A stretch of 64,000 nucleotides of DNA from Sporosarcina sp. FSL K6-1522 (GCF_038622445.1 NZ_CP152019.1:929501-993500), one strand, 5' to 3'. Positions 17,023 to 24,938 are shown, numbered from the stretch's first letter. The notes: generated from the letters alone by a model not told the origin. Numbers and translations: made by a program.

Positions 17023-17258
17023 CAAGGGATGCTTAAAAGGTTATTTTTCGGGGAAGGAAGCTGTGTATTTCAATGCAAGGTCTTTTGTTTTATAATCCCA
17101 TAACTTTGGTCATAGACGTATCGAAAAGAATGAATCTCATGGATTGTTTTTGTATAAATAGGTAATATAATCCTCACTGTTTCTGATTGAAATGATAAGA
17201 TAGTGTTATTATTTTTCTGATTCTGATTCTGATTCCTTAATACAAGGAGGTATTAACA
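17023..17258. other. Intergenic region upstream of the first island gene
   Basis: AT-rich, no coding potential seen. It contains three tandem TTCTGA hexamers (17215-17232) followed by TTCC, 27 bases before the next start codon, and a TATTAT that could be a -10. No clear -35 was found. Confidence 0.4.
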
Positions 17259-17561
17259 ATGTTTGAGGAAAAAGTAAGAGAAGTCTTAGGTGCTCGAGCA
17301 TTACTAGATGATAATGACCCAAGAATTGAGCAGAAATGGGAAGAGCTGATTGCCTTGCTAAGCGAAGACGAGGACTTAACTTTGAATTTCTTACAGGTCT
17401 GTACAAAAACAGAACTTTTATTTTTAAGTGAGATTTTCGAGGAAGTGGCATATAATTTGCAAAGTGAAAAATATATTGATTTACTATACGGCTTAGATCA
17501 AAGATACCCAGACTTAGATTTAAAGAGAAGTATACAAATTGCCGAGGAGTATATGGGTTAA
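17259..17561 (+). CDS. Small acidic hypothetical protein, immunity-like
   Basis: A 100-aa acidic, soluble protein predicted largely helical (MFEEKVREVLGARALLDDND...), with no membrane segment or Cys motif. It has a strong ribosome site, AAGGAGG, 9 bases before the ATG. Size, acidity and company of other small solitary genes resemble immunity proteins of polymorphic-toxin loci, but I do not recognise a family and there is no toxin gene in the window. Treat the immunity idea as inference. Confidence 0.7.
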   Translation: MFEEKVREVLGARALLDDNDPRIEQKWEELIALLSEDEDLTLNFLQVCTKTELLFLSEIFEEVAYNLQSEKYIDLLYGLDQRYPDLDLKRSIQIAEEYMG

Positions 17562-17672
17562 AATTAGGGTATTGAAGTTATTGAACCGAAAGTTTCATGA
17601 GAAAAACATTTAATTTAGATTAATTTCTTCTTTAGAAGTAACAAATAATGAAGTTGTATATCAAGAGCGATT

Positions 17673-18037
17673 AATCCTAATGTAGAAGCAAACCTTGATT
17701 GGCCAGATGCCTTTCAAGGTCTTTACATTTGGGGCGACTACAGTCACTTGTACAAAAAATATGCTCAAGGCAGATTTAGTACAACACTGGCCATGGCAGG
17801 TCTCCCTGTCAAGACGGGCACAAACTGTCAGCCGCAACGCAACTTGGTGCACTGTTAGCAGGACAAGACTCGATTCGGTTTGGTTATGGATTTGTGGATG
17901 GATCGAATTTGCTGTATGAATTGGGTATTTTAACATTTCCGGATATGACGACTTACGGGAAACCCATCCCCGAGGTGAATGGCACTGAGGATGCTGAGTT
18001 ACAGGCCTTTTTTAAGGAACTGGCCAAATTTAAATGA
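17673..18037 (+). pseudogene. Frameshifted gene remnant, unknown family
   Basis: Two adjoining frames read as coherent protein. From 17673 the text is NPNVEANLDWPDAFQGLYIW and onward to about 17815, then the reading must shift by -1 near 17810-17822 to continue KLSAATQLGALLAGQDSIRF and on to a stop at 18035-18037. The join restores a continuous ~120-residue C-terminal fragment. No start codon with a ribosome site is seen, so the 5' end is lost or degraded. The family was not recognised. A sequencing error could explain one shift but not the missing start. Confidence 0.6.
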
Positions 18038-18067
18038 GGTTCATGTACCTATAGAGGAGAAATGATA

Positions 18068-18490
18068 ATGAATTTAGAAGAATATCGAAAATTGCCAGAT
18101 TTTTTATCTGTAAGTGAACTAGCTTCATTATTTCGAGATGTATTAAATGATTTTTCATTTAATAAGATTGATAAAAATGAATTTTTACAGATACTTAGTC
18201 AATTAATGGACAGGCAAGTGATGACTTATGAGTTATTAAATGCTGACATAAGAGATAATGTTGATGGAGTTCTTTGCGATTTGTGGAATACTGAGTCTTA
18301 TGATGATGTAGATATTATTTTGTCGATTGTTGTAAACTTGGGTTTAAAAAACTGCTTTCAAAAAATTAAAGATTCTATTAGCCAAAGACAAGTCATTGAT
18401 AAAGTAATACTCCAAGAAATACAAGAAACAATCAATGAGGTAGGGGAAGACATACTGAATCCATATCATGGCTTAGAGAAATTCAAGTAA
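18068..18490 (+). CDS. Small hypothetical protein, immunity-like, AT-rich
   Basis: A 140-aa acidic, probably all-helical protein (MNLEEYRKLPDFLSVSELAS...). Codon use is much more AT-rich than that of flanking housekeeping genes (many AAT, TTA, GAT), hinting at foreign origin. ATG at 18068 is 8 bases after GAGGAG; the ATG at 18062 is too close. It lies 30 bases after the pseudogene. No family recognised; immunity role is inference from size and context. Confidence 0.7.
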   Translation: MNLEEYRKLPDFLSVSELASLFRDVLNDFSFNKIDKNEFLQILSQLMDRQVMTYELLNADIRDNVDGVLCDLWNTESYDDVDIILSIVVNLGLKNCFQKIKDSISQRQVIDKVILQEIQETINEVGEDILNPYHGLEKFK

Positions 18491-18681
18491 GGGAATACAG
18501 AACGAGTAAAAACTCAACGAATTAATAACTGTTTTATCAATGAAGAGCACTTGATTGTCTAATAACAGGCGACAAGTGCTTTTGGGAAATTAATGATTCG
18601 GTATTTCAGGTGGAATTGTTCCGCGGGAGAAAAGTAGTAGCCCCCAACAAGTCCATGGCATCCACCAGAGGAGGAATAAAG

Positions 18682-18933
18682 TTGGCTTCATATATATTAT
18701 TACTAAAAGAATATGAAGATAATGAAACTGTGGTTTACAGATTCGGACCTAATGAGAATATTATGGGGAAAATAGAGTTAAATAAATTAACTGAGAGGTT
18801 TTTGGAGCTAGAAGTTATACCAGATAAGAATTTCCCATCTAAGTTTTATTTCGATAGAGCTGCTCAAAGATTGGCAGTTTGTCTAGTAAAAGAAGATGGT
18901 GTGTTCCCGGAGAGAACAGTTTTTGAATCATAG
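18682..18933 (+). CDS. Small hypothetical protein, immunity-like
   Basis: An 83-aa protein starting at TTG 18682 behind AGAGGAGGAATAAAG, beginning LASYILLLKEYEDNETVVYR and predicted alpha/beta. The open frame extends upstream to 18610 without a ribosome site, and that stretch (GRKVVAPNKSMASTRGGIK) looks like the tail of an older, lost gene. It is the last gene of the island. The function is not recognised. Confidence 0.6.
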   Translation: MASYILLLKEYEDNETVVYRFGPNENIMGKIELNKLTERFLELEVIPDKNFPSKFYFDRAAQRLAVCLVKEDGVFPERTVFES

Positions 18934-19107
18934 TTACAAAAAATCCTTGTTTGGCAATAGTAGTGTCCAAAACTGATGTTAAGGAGTCCGGTAATCCTAA
19001 ATAGGCAATCAAACCTTCTAAGGACGATGTCAATATTTTTTACTAGATGGATGAAATAGGTGTGTGTTTCTTATGAGGAACTTAAGGCACAAGAGTTAAT
19101 TTAAAAG
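18934..19107. other. Gene-free end of the island
   Basis: No supported gene. On the minus strand, about 30 codons near 18950-19033 read as protein-like text (SLEGLIAYLGLPDSLTSVLD) without a ribosome site or a full frame, so it may be a decayed fragment. Confidence 0.3.
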
Positions 19108-19160
19108 AAAAAGAGAGGTTCTTTTGAGTCGGGTATAGGACTCTGAAGAACCTCTCTTTT
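19108..19160. terminator. Bidirectional terminator; right copy of duplicated arm
   Basis: GAGAGGTTCTT..GAGTC pairs with GACTC..AAGAACCTCTC to make a long stem, flanked by A-run and T-run so it works on both strands. It terminates the BASS transporter transcript (- strand). Its left arm is repeated at 16994-17022. Confidence 0.85.
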
Positions 19161-19203
19161 GTGAAGAATCAGTTTTCTTTGAGGGCGATAATCCCCAAAA
19201 ATG

Positions 19204-20190
19204 TTAACCTTTTTTCATAGCTACAACTTTGTTCGTTTGCTTTCTCGTTTTCGCTTTCTCGTCACTCGTCGGCTTTTTCGACCAAATGGTTGCGAGAATC
19301 GGTCCGGAAATATTATGCCAGATAGCGCCCCAGACGCTAGGTAGTGCGGCGAGTGGACCGAAATGCGCAGTTGCAAGTGCTACGCCTAGCCCAGAGTTTT
19401 GCATGCCGACTTCGAGAGAAATGGCGCGTCGGTCGTTTTCATTTAAGCCGATCATCAAGGCAGTCAAGTAGCCAAGGAGTAATCCGAAGCCATTATGAAG
19501 GAACACAGCGATGAAGACAATGAACCCAGAACTGGCCACATTTCCTGCATTAGCAGAAGTGACAGCGGCAACGATAATGAGAATCGCGGCAACCGATATA
19601 AGTGGAACGACGGAAACACTTTTTTCAACCGCTTTCGGGAAGAACTTCTGAATCAGTAATCCTAAAACGATTGGAATGATGATGACTTGGACAATCGATT
19701 TGAACATAGACATTGGGTCAACAGGTAGCCACTGCCCGGCTAGTAATAGTAGCAGGAGTGGCGTGACGACTGGTGCCAATAACGTTGAAAGGGAAGTCAT
19801 CGCAACAGAGAGTGCAAGGTTTCCTTTTGCTAAATAGACCATAACGTTTGAGGCAGTCCCGCCTGGTACGCAACCAAGCAAGACTAATCCTGCCGCCAAT
19901 TCAGGCGGTAATTTAAGCAAGTACGCAAGCGCAAAAGCGACGAGTGGCATAATGACGAATTGCGCACAAACCCCAATAATGACGGGTAGTGGCTTTGTTA
20001 AGATGATTTTAAAGTCGACTGCCTTCAGTGTCAGTCCCATTCCGAACATGACGACACCGAGTAAAATGGTAATATAGGCACCTAATCCTAAAAAAGGTGT
20101 AGGAAATAAAAAGGCGATAACCGCGGCGAAAATGACCCATAGAGCAAAGTATTTCCCCGCGATTGTTCCGACTGCTTCAAGTACTTTCAT
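19204..20190 (-). CDS. BASS family (bile acid:sodium symporter-like) transporter
   Basis: A 328-aa membrane protein with about ten helices. The crossing-helix motifs are clear: GLVLLGCVPGGTASNVMVYLAKGN and LEVGMQNSGLGVALA. BASS proteins move organic acids (bile acids, pyruvate, pantoate, glycolate) with sodium. It lies 2 bases after the GlcD-like oxidase gene (ATG at 20190 behind GGGGAGG; an ATG overlapping the stop is also possible). Co-transcription suggests it imports the 2-hydroxy acid that the oxidase consumes. Confidence 0.9.
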   Translation of the reverse strand: MKVLEAVGTIAGKYFALWVIFAAVIAFLFPTPFLGLGAYITILLGVVMFGMGLTLKAVDFKIILTKPLPVIIGVCAQFVIMPLVAFALAYLLKLPPELAAGLVLLGCVPGGTASNVMVYLAKGNLALSVAMTSLSTLLAPVVTPLLLLLLAGQWLPVDPMSMFKSIVQVIIIPIVLGLLIQKFFPKAVEKSVSVVPLISVAAILIIVAAVTSANAGNVASSGFIVFIAVFLHNGFGLLLGYLTALMIGLNENDRRAISLEVGMQNSGLGVALATAHFGPLAALPSVWGAIWHNISGPILATIWSKKPTSDEKAKTRKQTNKVVAMKKG

Positions 20191-20192
20191 CG

Positions 20193-21584
20193 TCATACCT
20201 CCCCATCGATTTTCACGATTTTATTTGGATTGAGTAAATTGTGTGGATCAAGTGCTTGTTTGATTTTTTCCATGACGATAAGTGCTGTGCCATGTTCTTG
20301 TGCTTGGTATTTTTGCTTACCAATGCCGACGCCGTGTTCGCCTGTACATGTGCCATTACGTTCGAGTGCATAGTGAACGATTCGTTCATTCAATTCATCA
20401 GCTTTGGCCAGTTCAGCAGGATCGTTCATATCCATCATGAGCAATACGTGGAAGTTCCCATCGCCGACGTGACCGACAATTCCACCAGGCATGCCTAATG
20501 ATTGAACCGTTTCCCGTGCATGGTTGACGGCGCCTGCTAATTCCGAAATCGGTAGACAGACATCTGTTACCATCATCTTTTTGCCTGGATAACCGTGGAT
20601 AAAGGCATAAGCTAAGTTATGGCGGGCTTCCCATAGTCTATTGCGACCAGCGTTATCTGTCTCAAACTCGATGTCTGTGCAATGATGATCTGCCACAATG
20701 TCTTTTGTGAACTCGACATCTTGCTGCAAGCCCGCTTCATTGCCATGGAACTCCAAGAATAGTGTCGGCTTTTCTTGAAAGCTCGTTTCACTAAATAGGT
20801 TTGCTTGTTTAATAGAAGGTTCATCGACCAATTCCACACGTGCAATCGGAACGCCCGCCTGCAAAATGGAGACGACGGCTTCCACTGCGTCATTGACTGT
20901 CGGGAAAGATGCCCGAGCGGCCATGACATGTTCTGGAATGCCGTAAACACGTAACGTCAATTCTGTAAAGCAACCGAGTGTCCCTTCAGAACCGACAAAT
21001 AACCCATTCAAATGAAGGCCTGATGCCGATTTTGCGGCCATATTCCCTGTATGAATAACCATGCCATCTGCAAGAACAACTTCTAAATCACGAACTTGAT
21101 CTCGCATCACTCCGTATTTAACGGATGTTGTCCCACTCGCATTTGTTGCGACCATGCCGCCTAGTGTCGCATCTGCTCCTGGATCAACGGAGAAAAATAA
21201 CCCGTGCTTTTTCAATTCTTTGTTTAACTGTGTACGTGTGACGCCGGGTTGCACTTTTACGAGAAAATCTTCTGCTCGAACTTCCAAGACCTTGTTCATG
21301 AGTGAGAAGTCGATGGTAATGCCTCCTTTGTCCGGAATGACATGCCCTTCCAGGCTTGAACCAAGTCCGAATGGAACGACTGGAACTTGGTGTGCTTGTG
21401 ATACTTTCATAATCTTGCTGACGTCTTCTGTAGACGCTGGGAATACAACAATGTCTGGTAATTGCATCGTGTGGTAAGATTCGTCGCGCCCGTGAAGCTC
21501 ACGCACGGTTTCATTGACGGTAACTTGTTCTTCTGTCAGTACATTTTGTAATGCTTTAACAATCGATTCTGTAGATATGGTCAT
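20193..21584 (-). CDS. glcD: FAD-linked 2-hydroxy acid oxidase/dehydrogenase (GlcD / D-lactate dehydrogenase type)
   Basis: A 463-aa PCMH-type flavoprotein. The FAD domain is VPVVPFGLGSSLEGHVIPDKGGITID and GADATLGGMVATNASGTTSVKYG; the C-terminal cap holds GIVGHVGDGNFHV and the end GTCTGEHGVGIGKQKY, all standard for glycolate oxidase subunit D and D-lactate dehydrogenases. The start is ATG at 21584 after AAGGAGCG; the open frame upstream of it is non-coding. No GlcE/GlcF subunits are adjacent, so it may act alone on D-lactate or a related acid. It precedes the BASS transporter and faces a GntR regulator. Confidence 0.93.
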   Translation of the reverse strand: MTISTESIVKALQNVLTEEQVTVNETVRELHGRDESYHTMQLPDIVVFPASTEDVSKIMKVSQAHQVPVVPFGLGSSLEGHVIPDKGGITIDFSLMNKVLEVRAEDFLVKVQPGVTRTQLNKELKKHGLFFSVDPGADATLGGMVATNASGTTSVKYGVMRDQVRDLEVVLADGMVIHTGNMAAKSASGLHLNGLFVGSEGTLGCFTELTLRVYGIPEHVMAARASFPTVNDAVEAVVSILQAGVPIARVELVDEPSIKQANLFSETSFQEKPTLFLEFHGNEAGLQQDVEFTKDIVADHHCTDIEFETDNAGRNRLWEARHNLAYAFIHGYPGKKMMVTDVCLPISELAGAVNHARETVQSLGMPGGIVGHVGDGNFHVLLMMDMNDPAELAKADELNERIVHYALERNGTCTGEHGVGIGKQKYQAQEHGTALIVMEKIKQALDPHNLLNPNKIVKIDGEV

Positions 21585-21608
21585 TTTTTGTCGCTCCTTA
21601 AGTGAATA

Positions 21609-21663
21609 ATCGGTCATACCGATATTATATGTAAGTGATAGTTTTGGAGTTTTGGTCCAACCA
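21609..21663 (-). promoter_or_regulatory. Two GntR(FadR)-type operators over the glcD promoter
   Basis: ATCGGT-CAT-ACCGAT (21609-21623) and TGGT-CCA-ACCA (21653-21663) both contain the GT-N3-AC core bound by FadR-subfamily GntR proteins. A minus-strand -10 TATAAT lies at 21624-21629, so one site covers the transcription start and the other the -35 region. The adjacent, divergent GntR gene is the obvious candidate regulator. Confidence 0.65.
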
Positions 21664-21781
21664 CTTTCATTATACGTAATAGTCTGAACAATGCAACGTT
21701 TATTTTTTCCACGATTGATTACTTGCTCCTTTATTGTTATCGTTAATGTCACAAAAAAGAGCTTCAATGTAAGGGGTGTCA

Positions 21782-22498
21782 TTGTTGATTTCACAGAGAA
21801 AAAGGACGTATGAAGTGATTGTTGAAAAGATTGAAGCATTCTTTTTAAATGGGGAGCTAAAACCGGGGGACAAGCTGCCGCCGGAGAGGGAGTTGGCGAG
21901 CCAGTTCAATGTTAGCAGGACTTCGGTGAGAGAGGCACTCAAAACCTTGGAGATGAATGGCATCATCGAGATTCGGCAAGGTGGGGGCAGTTTTATCAAG
22001 ACGTCTGAAGTACAAGTGTTAAGTGACGAGCTATCAACGACGGTTGTGCAAGCAGAAGGCAATTTGGTCTATGAGATGTTGGAGCTTCGGCGTGCGTTGG
22101 AAGTGGAAGCGGCATCGCTCGCTGCGCAACGAGCGACTTCCGAGGATTTAGAGAAGATCCGTCAGGCACTTGAGCAGTTGGCGGTATCCTCAAAAGAGGT
22201 GGAGGCGGGCATCCAAGCGGATTTGCATTTCCATTTGCAAATTGTGCAAGCAACGCATAATACGTTGCTCATCAATTTGGTTCAAACGCTAACGGAACAT
22301 ATGGAAGACACAATCCGTGCGACGAGAGGGCATCGTTTTATGGATCCAAGTCGTTATGAAGATACGTTTAATGAGCATAAGGATATTTATGTGGCCATTG
22401 CTTCGGGAAATGTAAGCGAGGCAAAACGGCTGATGGAAGAGCATATTAGTCGGATTCGTAAGGAATTGAGCGAGGCATTTTTACCGGTGTTGGAATGA
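21782..22498 (+). CDS. GntR family (FadR subfamily) transcriptional regulator
   Basis: About 238 aa. The winged helix (LKPGDKLPPERELASQFNVSRTSVREALKTLEMNGIIEIRQGGGSF) is followed by an FCD ligand domain with conserved Asp/His positions (DLHFHLQIVQATHN, NEHKDIYVAIASGN), which in related proteins bind a metal and small organic acids such as lactate or glycolate. AAGGGGTG precedes TTG at 21782; GTG at 21776 overlaps that site. It is divergent from glcD-BASS and two matching operators lie in the shared region, so it likely senses the acid taken up by that operon. Confidence 0.9.
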   Translation: MLISQRKRTYEVIVEKIEAFFLNGELKPGDKLPPERELASQFNVSRTSVREALKTLEMNGIIEIRQGGGSFIKTSEVQVLSDELSTTVVQAEGNLVYEMLELRRALEVEAASLAAQRATSEDLEKIRQALEQLAVSSKEVEAGIQADLHFHLQIVQATHNTLLINLVQTLTEHMEDTIRATRGHRFMDPSRYEDTFNEHKDIYVAIASGNVSEAKRLMEEHISRIRKELSEAFLPVLE

Positions 22499-22499
22499 A

Positions 22500-22555
22500 A
22501 AGAGGTGTCCTGTAAGTCGAGCATGCATCGATTTACAGGACACTTCTTTTTAAAT
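22500..22555. terminator. Bidirectional terminator between gntR and lrp
   Basis: GTGTCCTGTAA and TTACAGGACAC form an 11-bp stem flanked by an A/G-rich run and a T-run, serving the converging gntR and lrp genes. Confidence 0.88.
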
Positions 22556-22972
22556 AAACGGCTTATATTCTACAACAGAAGATAGTTTTATTAGGGTGGA
22601 AGGTTCTCCGTAAGGTAAAGTAGCGTCAATAAATTCTTCTAGCATTTTCACGGATTCCGTTACGACTTTTACCAAATAACTAAACTGCCCTGCCAATCGA
22701 TGGCATTCTACTACTAGCGGATGTTCTTGGCAAAAATCACGGAATCTTTTTCCTTGTTTTGTATCGAATAAAATAAATGCCGTTACATTTTTATCGAGTT
22801 TTTCAGGGTCAATAATCGCCCTGTAGCCTGTTATCACTTCTTTATCTTCTAGTTTCTTTACTCTTTCGTTTGTTGCGGGAGTGGAAAGCCTGATTTGCTT
22901 CCCGAGTTCTGTCATGGATATGCGTGCGTTTTCTTGAAGCTGATTCAGGATGCTTTGATCGATTTCGTCCAA
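22550..22972 (-). CDS. Lrp/AsnC family transcriptional regulator
   Basis: A 140-aa regulator with an N-terminal helix-turn-helix (DEIDQSILNQLQENARISMTELGKQIRLSTPATNERVKKLE) and a C-terminal RAM effector domain. The start is TTG at 22972 behind AAGGAG. Such proteins bind amino acids and form octamers. It is divergent from a GNAT gene, with matched inverted 10-mers at both ends of the shared region, so it may control both. Confidence 0.92.
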   Translation of the reverse strand: MDEIDQSILNQLQENARISMTELGKQIRLSTPATNERVKKLEDKEVITGYRAIIDPEKLDKNVTAFILFDTKQGKRFRDFCQEHPLVVECHRLAGQFSYLVKVVTESVKMLEEFIDATLPYGEPSTLIKLSSVVEYKPFI

Positions 22973-22997
22973 TGAGTTATCTCCTTTACATTAAAAA

Positions 22998-23088
22998 ATA
23001 AGGTATAGGCATAGTATTATCATTTATAATAAAGTATTTATTTAGAATAACCTTACTATAGTTATGTATTTAGAACAATATACCTTAT
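22998..23088. promoter_or_regulatory. Lrp/GNAT shared region with inverted 10-mers
   Basis: ATAAGGTATA (22998-23007) and its exact reverse complement TATACCTTAT (23079-23088) flank a very AT-rich stretch of 71 bases. A partial copy, AACCTTACTATA, lies between. Paired sites around bendable AT-rich DNA suit Lrp-type wrapping. Confidence 0.45.
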
Positions 23089-23121
23089 ATAATTATATAA
23101 AGATAAGGGGGAATGTTAAAA

Positions 23122-23709
23122 ATGGTGAATGAATTTTATAACGATCAAATCATTTTAGAAAATCATCTTGTTAAGTTAATTCCGTTTGACGGAAAATACA
23201 AAGAGCAGTTACAAGAGATCATTTATGACGAAGAGGTTTACTACACAATCGAGTGTAAGAATGATGCGGAACTCGATCAGTACATAAATGAAACGGCAAA
23301 TCAAAGAATAGCGGGTAATTCATATCCATTTTTGGTGATTGATAAAAGGACCAATAAAATTGCGGGTTCAACTAGGTTTGGACATATGCAGTTCAATAAT
23401 AAGCGCTTGGAAATTGGCTGGACTTGGTACGGCGAACCGTATAGAGGAACTGGTTTGAACAAGGCTTGTAAATTTGAGTTGTTAACCTATGCATTTGAGG
23501 TTATGAATTTTAGAAGGGTACAGTTTAGTGCTGACGTGAGAAATATTCGTTCGCAAAAGGCTATTAAGAAGTTAGGGGCAACCGAAGAAGGGGTTTTTAG
23601 AGCGAATTATATGGATACGTCTGGCGTAAGCAGAGATGATGTCTATTTTAGTATTATTCATACTGAATGGGATGATATTAAAGGAAGTATTTTTAAAGAG
23701 TTTATGTAA
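23122..23709 (+). CDS. GNAT acetyltransferase, RimJ/RimL type
   Basis: A 195-aa cytoplasmic N-acetyltransferase. The core is AGSTRFGHMQFNNKRLEIGWTW, then the acetyl-CoA loop YRGTGLNKACKFELL, then FSADVRNIRSQKAIKKLGATEEG, the usual end of RimJ/RimL-like enzymes. ATG at 23122 is preferred because AAGGGGGA sits 9 bases upstream; the ATG at 23113 is too close. The substrate is unknown. The divergent Lrp gene suggests amino-acid linked control. Confidence 0.85.
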   Translation: MVNEFYNDQIILENHLVKLIPFDGKYKEQLQEIIYDEEVYYTIECKNDAELDQYINETANQRIAGNSYPFLVIDKRTNKIAGSTRFGHMQFNNKRLEIGWTWYGEPYRGTGLNKACKFELLTYAFEVMNFRRVQFSADVRNIRSQKAIKKLGATEEGVFRANYMDTSGVSRDDVYFSIIHTEWDDIKGSIFKEFM

Positions 23710-23725
23710 CTATAAAATAAAACGG

Positions 23726-23766
23726 CAAAAAGGCAAACTCGTGTGTATGAGATTGCCTTTTTTTGA
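23726..23766 (+). terminator. Terminator of the GNAT gene
   Basis: AAAAAGGCAA..CTC and GAG..TTGCCTTTTT form a stem with a T7 tail; it also faces the end of the converging XRE operon. Confidence 0.75.
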
Positions 23767-23777
23767 TAGGGCTGCTT

Positions 23778-23975
23778 CTAGTTCTTCTCTGGCTTAAACA
23801 GCTCATCAACAGTTGTTTCAAGGATATCAGCTAAGGCAAACGCAAGCGATAGTGACGGATCGTATTTGTTATTTTCGACGGCATTTATCGTTTGCCTTGT
23901 CACATTGCACAGTTTAGCAACTTCTTCTTGAGATAATTTTTTAGCTTTTCGAAGTTCTTGTATGTTGTTTTGCAT
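23778..23975 (-). CDS. Small XRE family (Cro/CI-type) regulator
   Basis: A 65-aa single-domain helix-turn-helix protein (NNIQELRKAKKLSQEEVAKLCNVTRQTINAVENNKYDPSLSLAFALADIL), of the YozG/YvaO-like kind. ATG at 23975 follows GGTGAT by 5 bases. It closes a three-gene set with two small membrane proteins encoded upstream on the same strand, a common Bacillota arrangement. The triple repeat upstream of the first gene could be its operator. Confidence 0.85.
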   Translation of the reverse strand: MQNNIQELRKAKKLSQEEVAKLCNVTRQTINAVENNKYDPSLSLAFALADILETTVDELFKPEKN

Positions 23976-23996
23976 ATCAATCACCAAATTTCTGTT

Positions 23997-24401
23997 TTAT
24001 TTCAAACGGTACTTCATTGAAATAAAGAATTCAATTATCGGAAGTGTGACGAAGGCAAGGCCAATTACAATGACAAGTGGGATGTTTTCGATGTCATTCA
24101 GGGCAGTTACTCGTTCCGATAAAAATAAAACAATGACCATTAGTATGAGCAGTACATAATAACTTACCTTAGAGCTTATAAGTGTTATGTGTTTTTCCAA
24201 TTCGTCCTTTTTGCCCTCGTGTTTTCCATCCATTTCACCCCACGTAAAAGACTGAAAGAGAAAACCTATACCTAAAGAAACAAAGAAGATTGTAGAAGCA
24301 TTGATGGTGTCTTTTTCAATCCACTCATATAGACCAAACCCACCGATTGCAATAATAAGGACGAGTGAACCGAATATGCTGACCTTTTTGACAGCTGTCA
24401 T
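23997..24401 (-). CDS. Four-helix membrane protein, unknown function
   Basis: A 134-aa protein with hydrophobic segments near 8-25, 37-52, 80-95 and 108-125, and a charged central loop (GEMDGKHEGKKDELEKH). The layout resembles the small membrane proteins (DUF2178-like) that often accompany XRE regulators. The start ATG follows AGGGGATG. It lies 21 bases before the XRE gene. The function is not known. Confidence 0.7.
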   Translation of the reverse strand: MTAVKKVSIFGSLVLIIAIGGFGLYEWIEKDTINASTIFFVSLGIGFLFQSFTWGEMDGKHEGKKDELEKHITLISSKVSYYVLLILMVIVLFLSERVTALNDIENIPLVIVIGLAFVTLPIIEFFISMKYRLK

Positions 24402-24441
24402 TTGTAATCATCCCCTTCATGAAAATAATGTACAACATGTT

Positions 24442-24741
24442 TCATGTTAATTTCTTTTTGTTATATAAGAGGTTTACCAGGAATACGATTGAGATCACAA
24501 CGAGAAAGGTGAAAGGGTTAATGCCTTCTGGTTTTTCGCCTTTTGCAAATATGACATAAAGTGCTTTGATATTTAGCCAAATTAACAAACCGACGATTGC
24601 GAGGAATGTGGAGGTCATTGCTTTTGTTTTTATGAATTCTCCCCGTTCATCTCCCTGCTTCGCTAATGAAATGAGCAATAAGCCAATCAATACGAATAGG
24701 GACAAAATAAAGCCTAGAAACAGTAGTAAAAACCAATCCAT
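24442..24741 (-). CDS. Three-helix membrane protein, unknown function
   Basis: A 99-aa protein beginning MDWFLLLFLGFILSLFVLIG. It has three hydrophobic segments and a charged loop (AKQGDERGEFIKTKAM). ATG at 24741 is used because GGAGG is 8 bases upstream; the open frame begins 6 codons earlier. It is the first gene of the XRE trio. No family recognised. Confidence 0.7.
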   Translation of the reverse strand: MDWFLLLFLGFILSLFVLIGLLLISLAKQGDERGEFIKTKAMTSTFLAIVGLLIWLNIKALYVIFAKGEKPEGINPFTFLVVISIVFLVNLLYNKKKLT

Positions 24742-24758
24742 TAGATAACCTCCATTCA

Positions 24759-24825
24759 ATTAGTCAAACATGTTTTACAAATTTAGTATAAGATGTTTTA
24801 CATGTTTAGTCAAACAAGTTTTACA
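24759..24825. repeat. Three 21-bp direct repeats with 23-bp period upstream of the XRE trio
   Basis: Copies start at 24759, 24782 and 24805. Consensus WTTAGTMWAAVATGTTTTACA; copies 1 and 3 differ by two bases. They cover the expected promoter of the operon, starting 17 bases upstream of the first ATG. A spacing of about two helical turns fits cooperative binding by a small regulator such as the XRE protein. Confidence 0.7.
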
Positions 24826-24938
24826 TAATTGTTTTTTGTATGGAGAAATGTTGTGGGAGGTTCAAGACGGTCATAAATAAATAAATGAATGAATGTACAA
24901 AGGAGCTTCCTAAATAAATCGGGAAGCTCCTTTGTTCC

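Noticed and set aside
17661-17936. 91-codon minus-strand open frame
   Set aside because: It is antisense to the frameshifted remnant, whose plus-strand text is far more protein-like.
18839-19033. 64-codon minus-strand open frame at the island end
   Set aside because: Part looks protein-like, but it overlaps the plus-strand gene and has no ribosome site; noted only as a possible fragment.
24759-24825. CRISPR-like short repeats
   Set aside because: The three copies are nearly contiguous (2-base gaps), placed at a promoter, so an operator array fits better.
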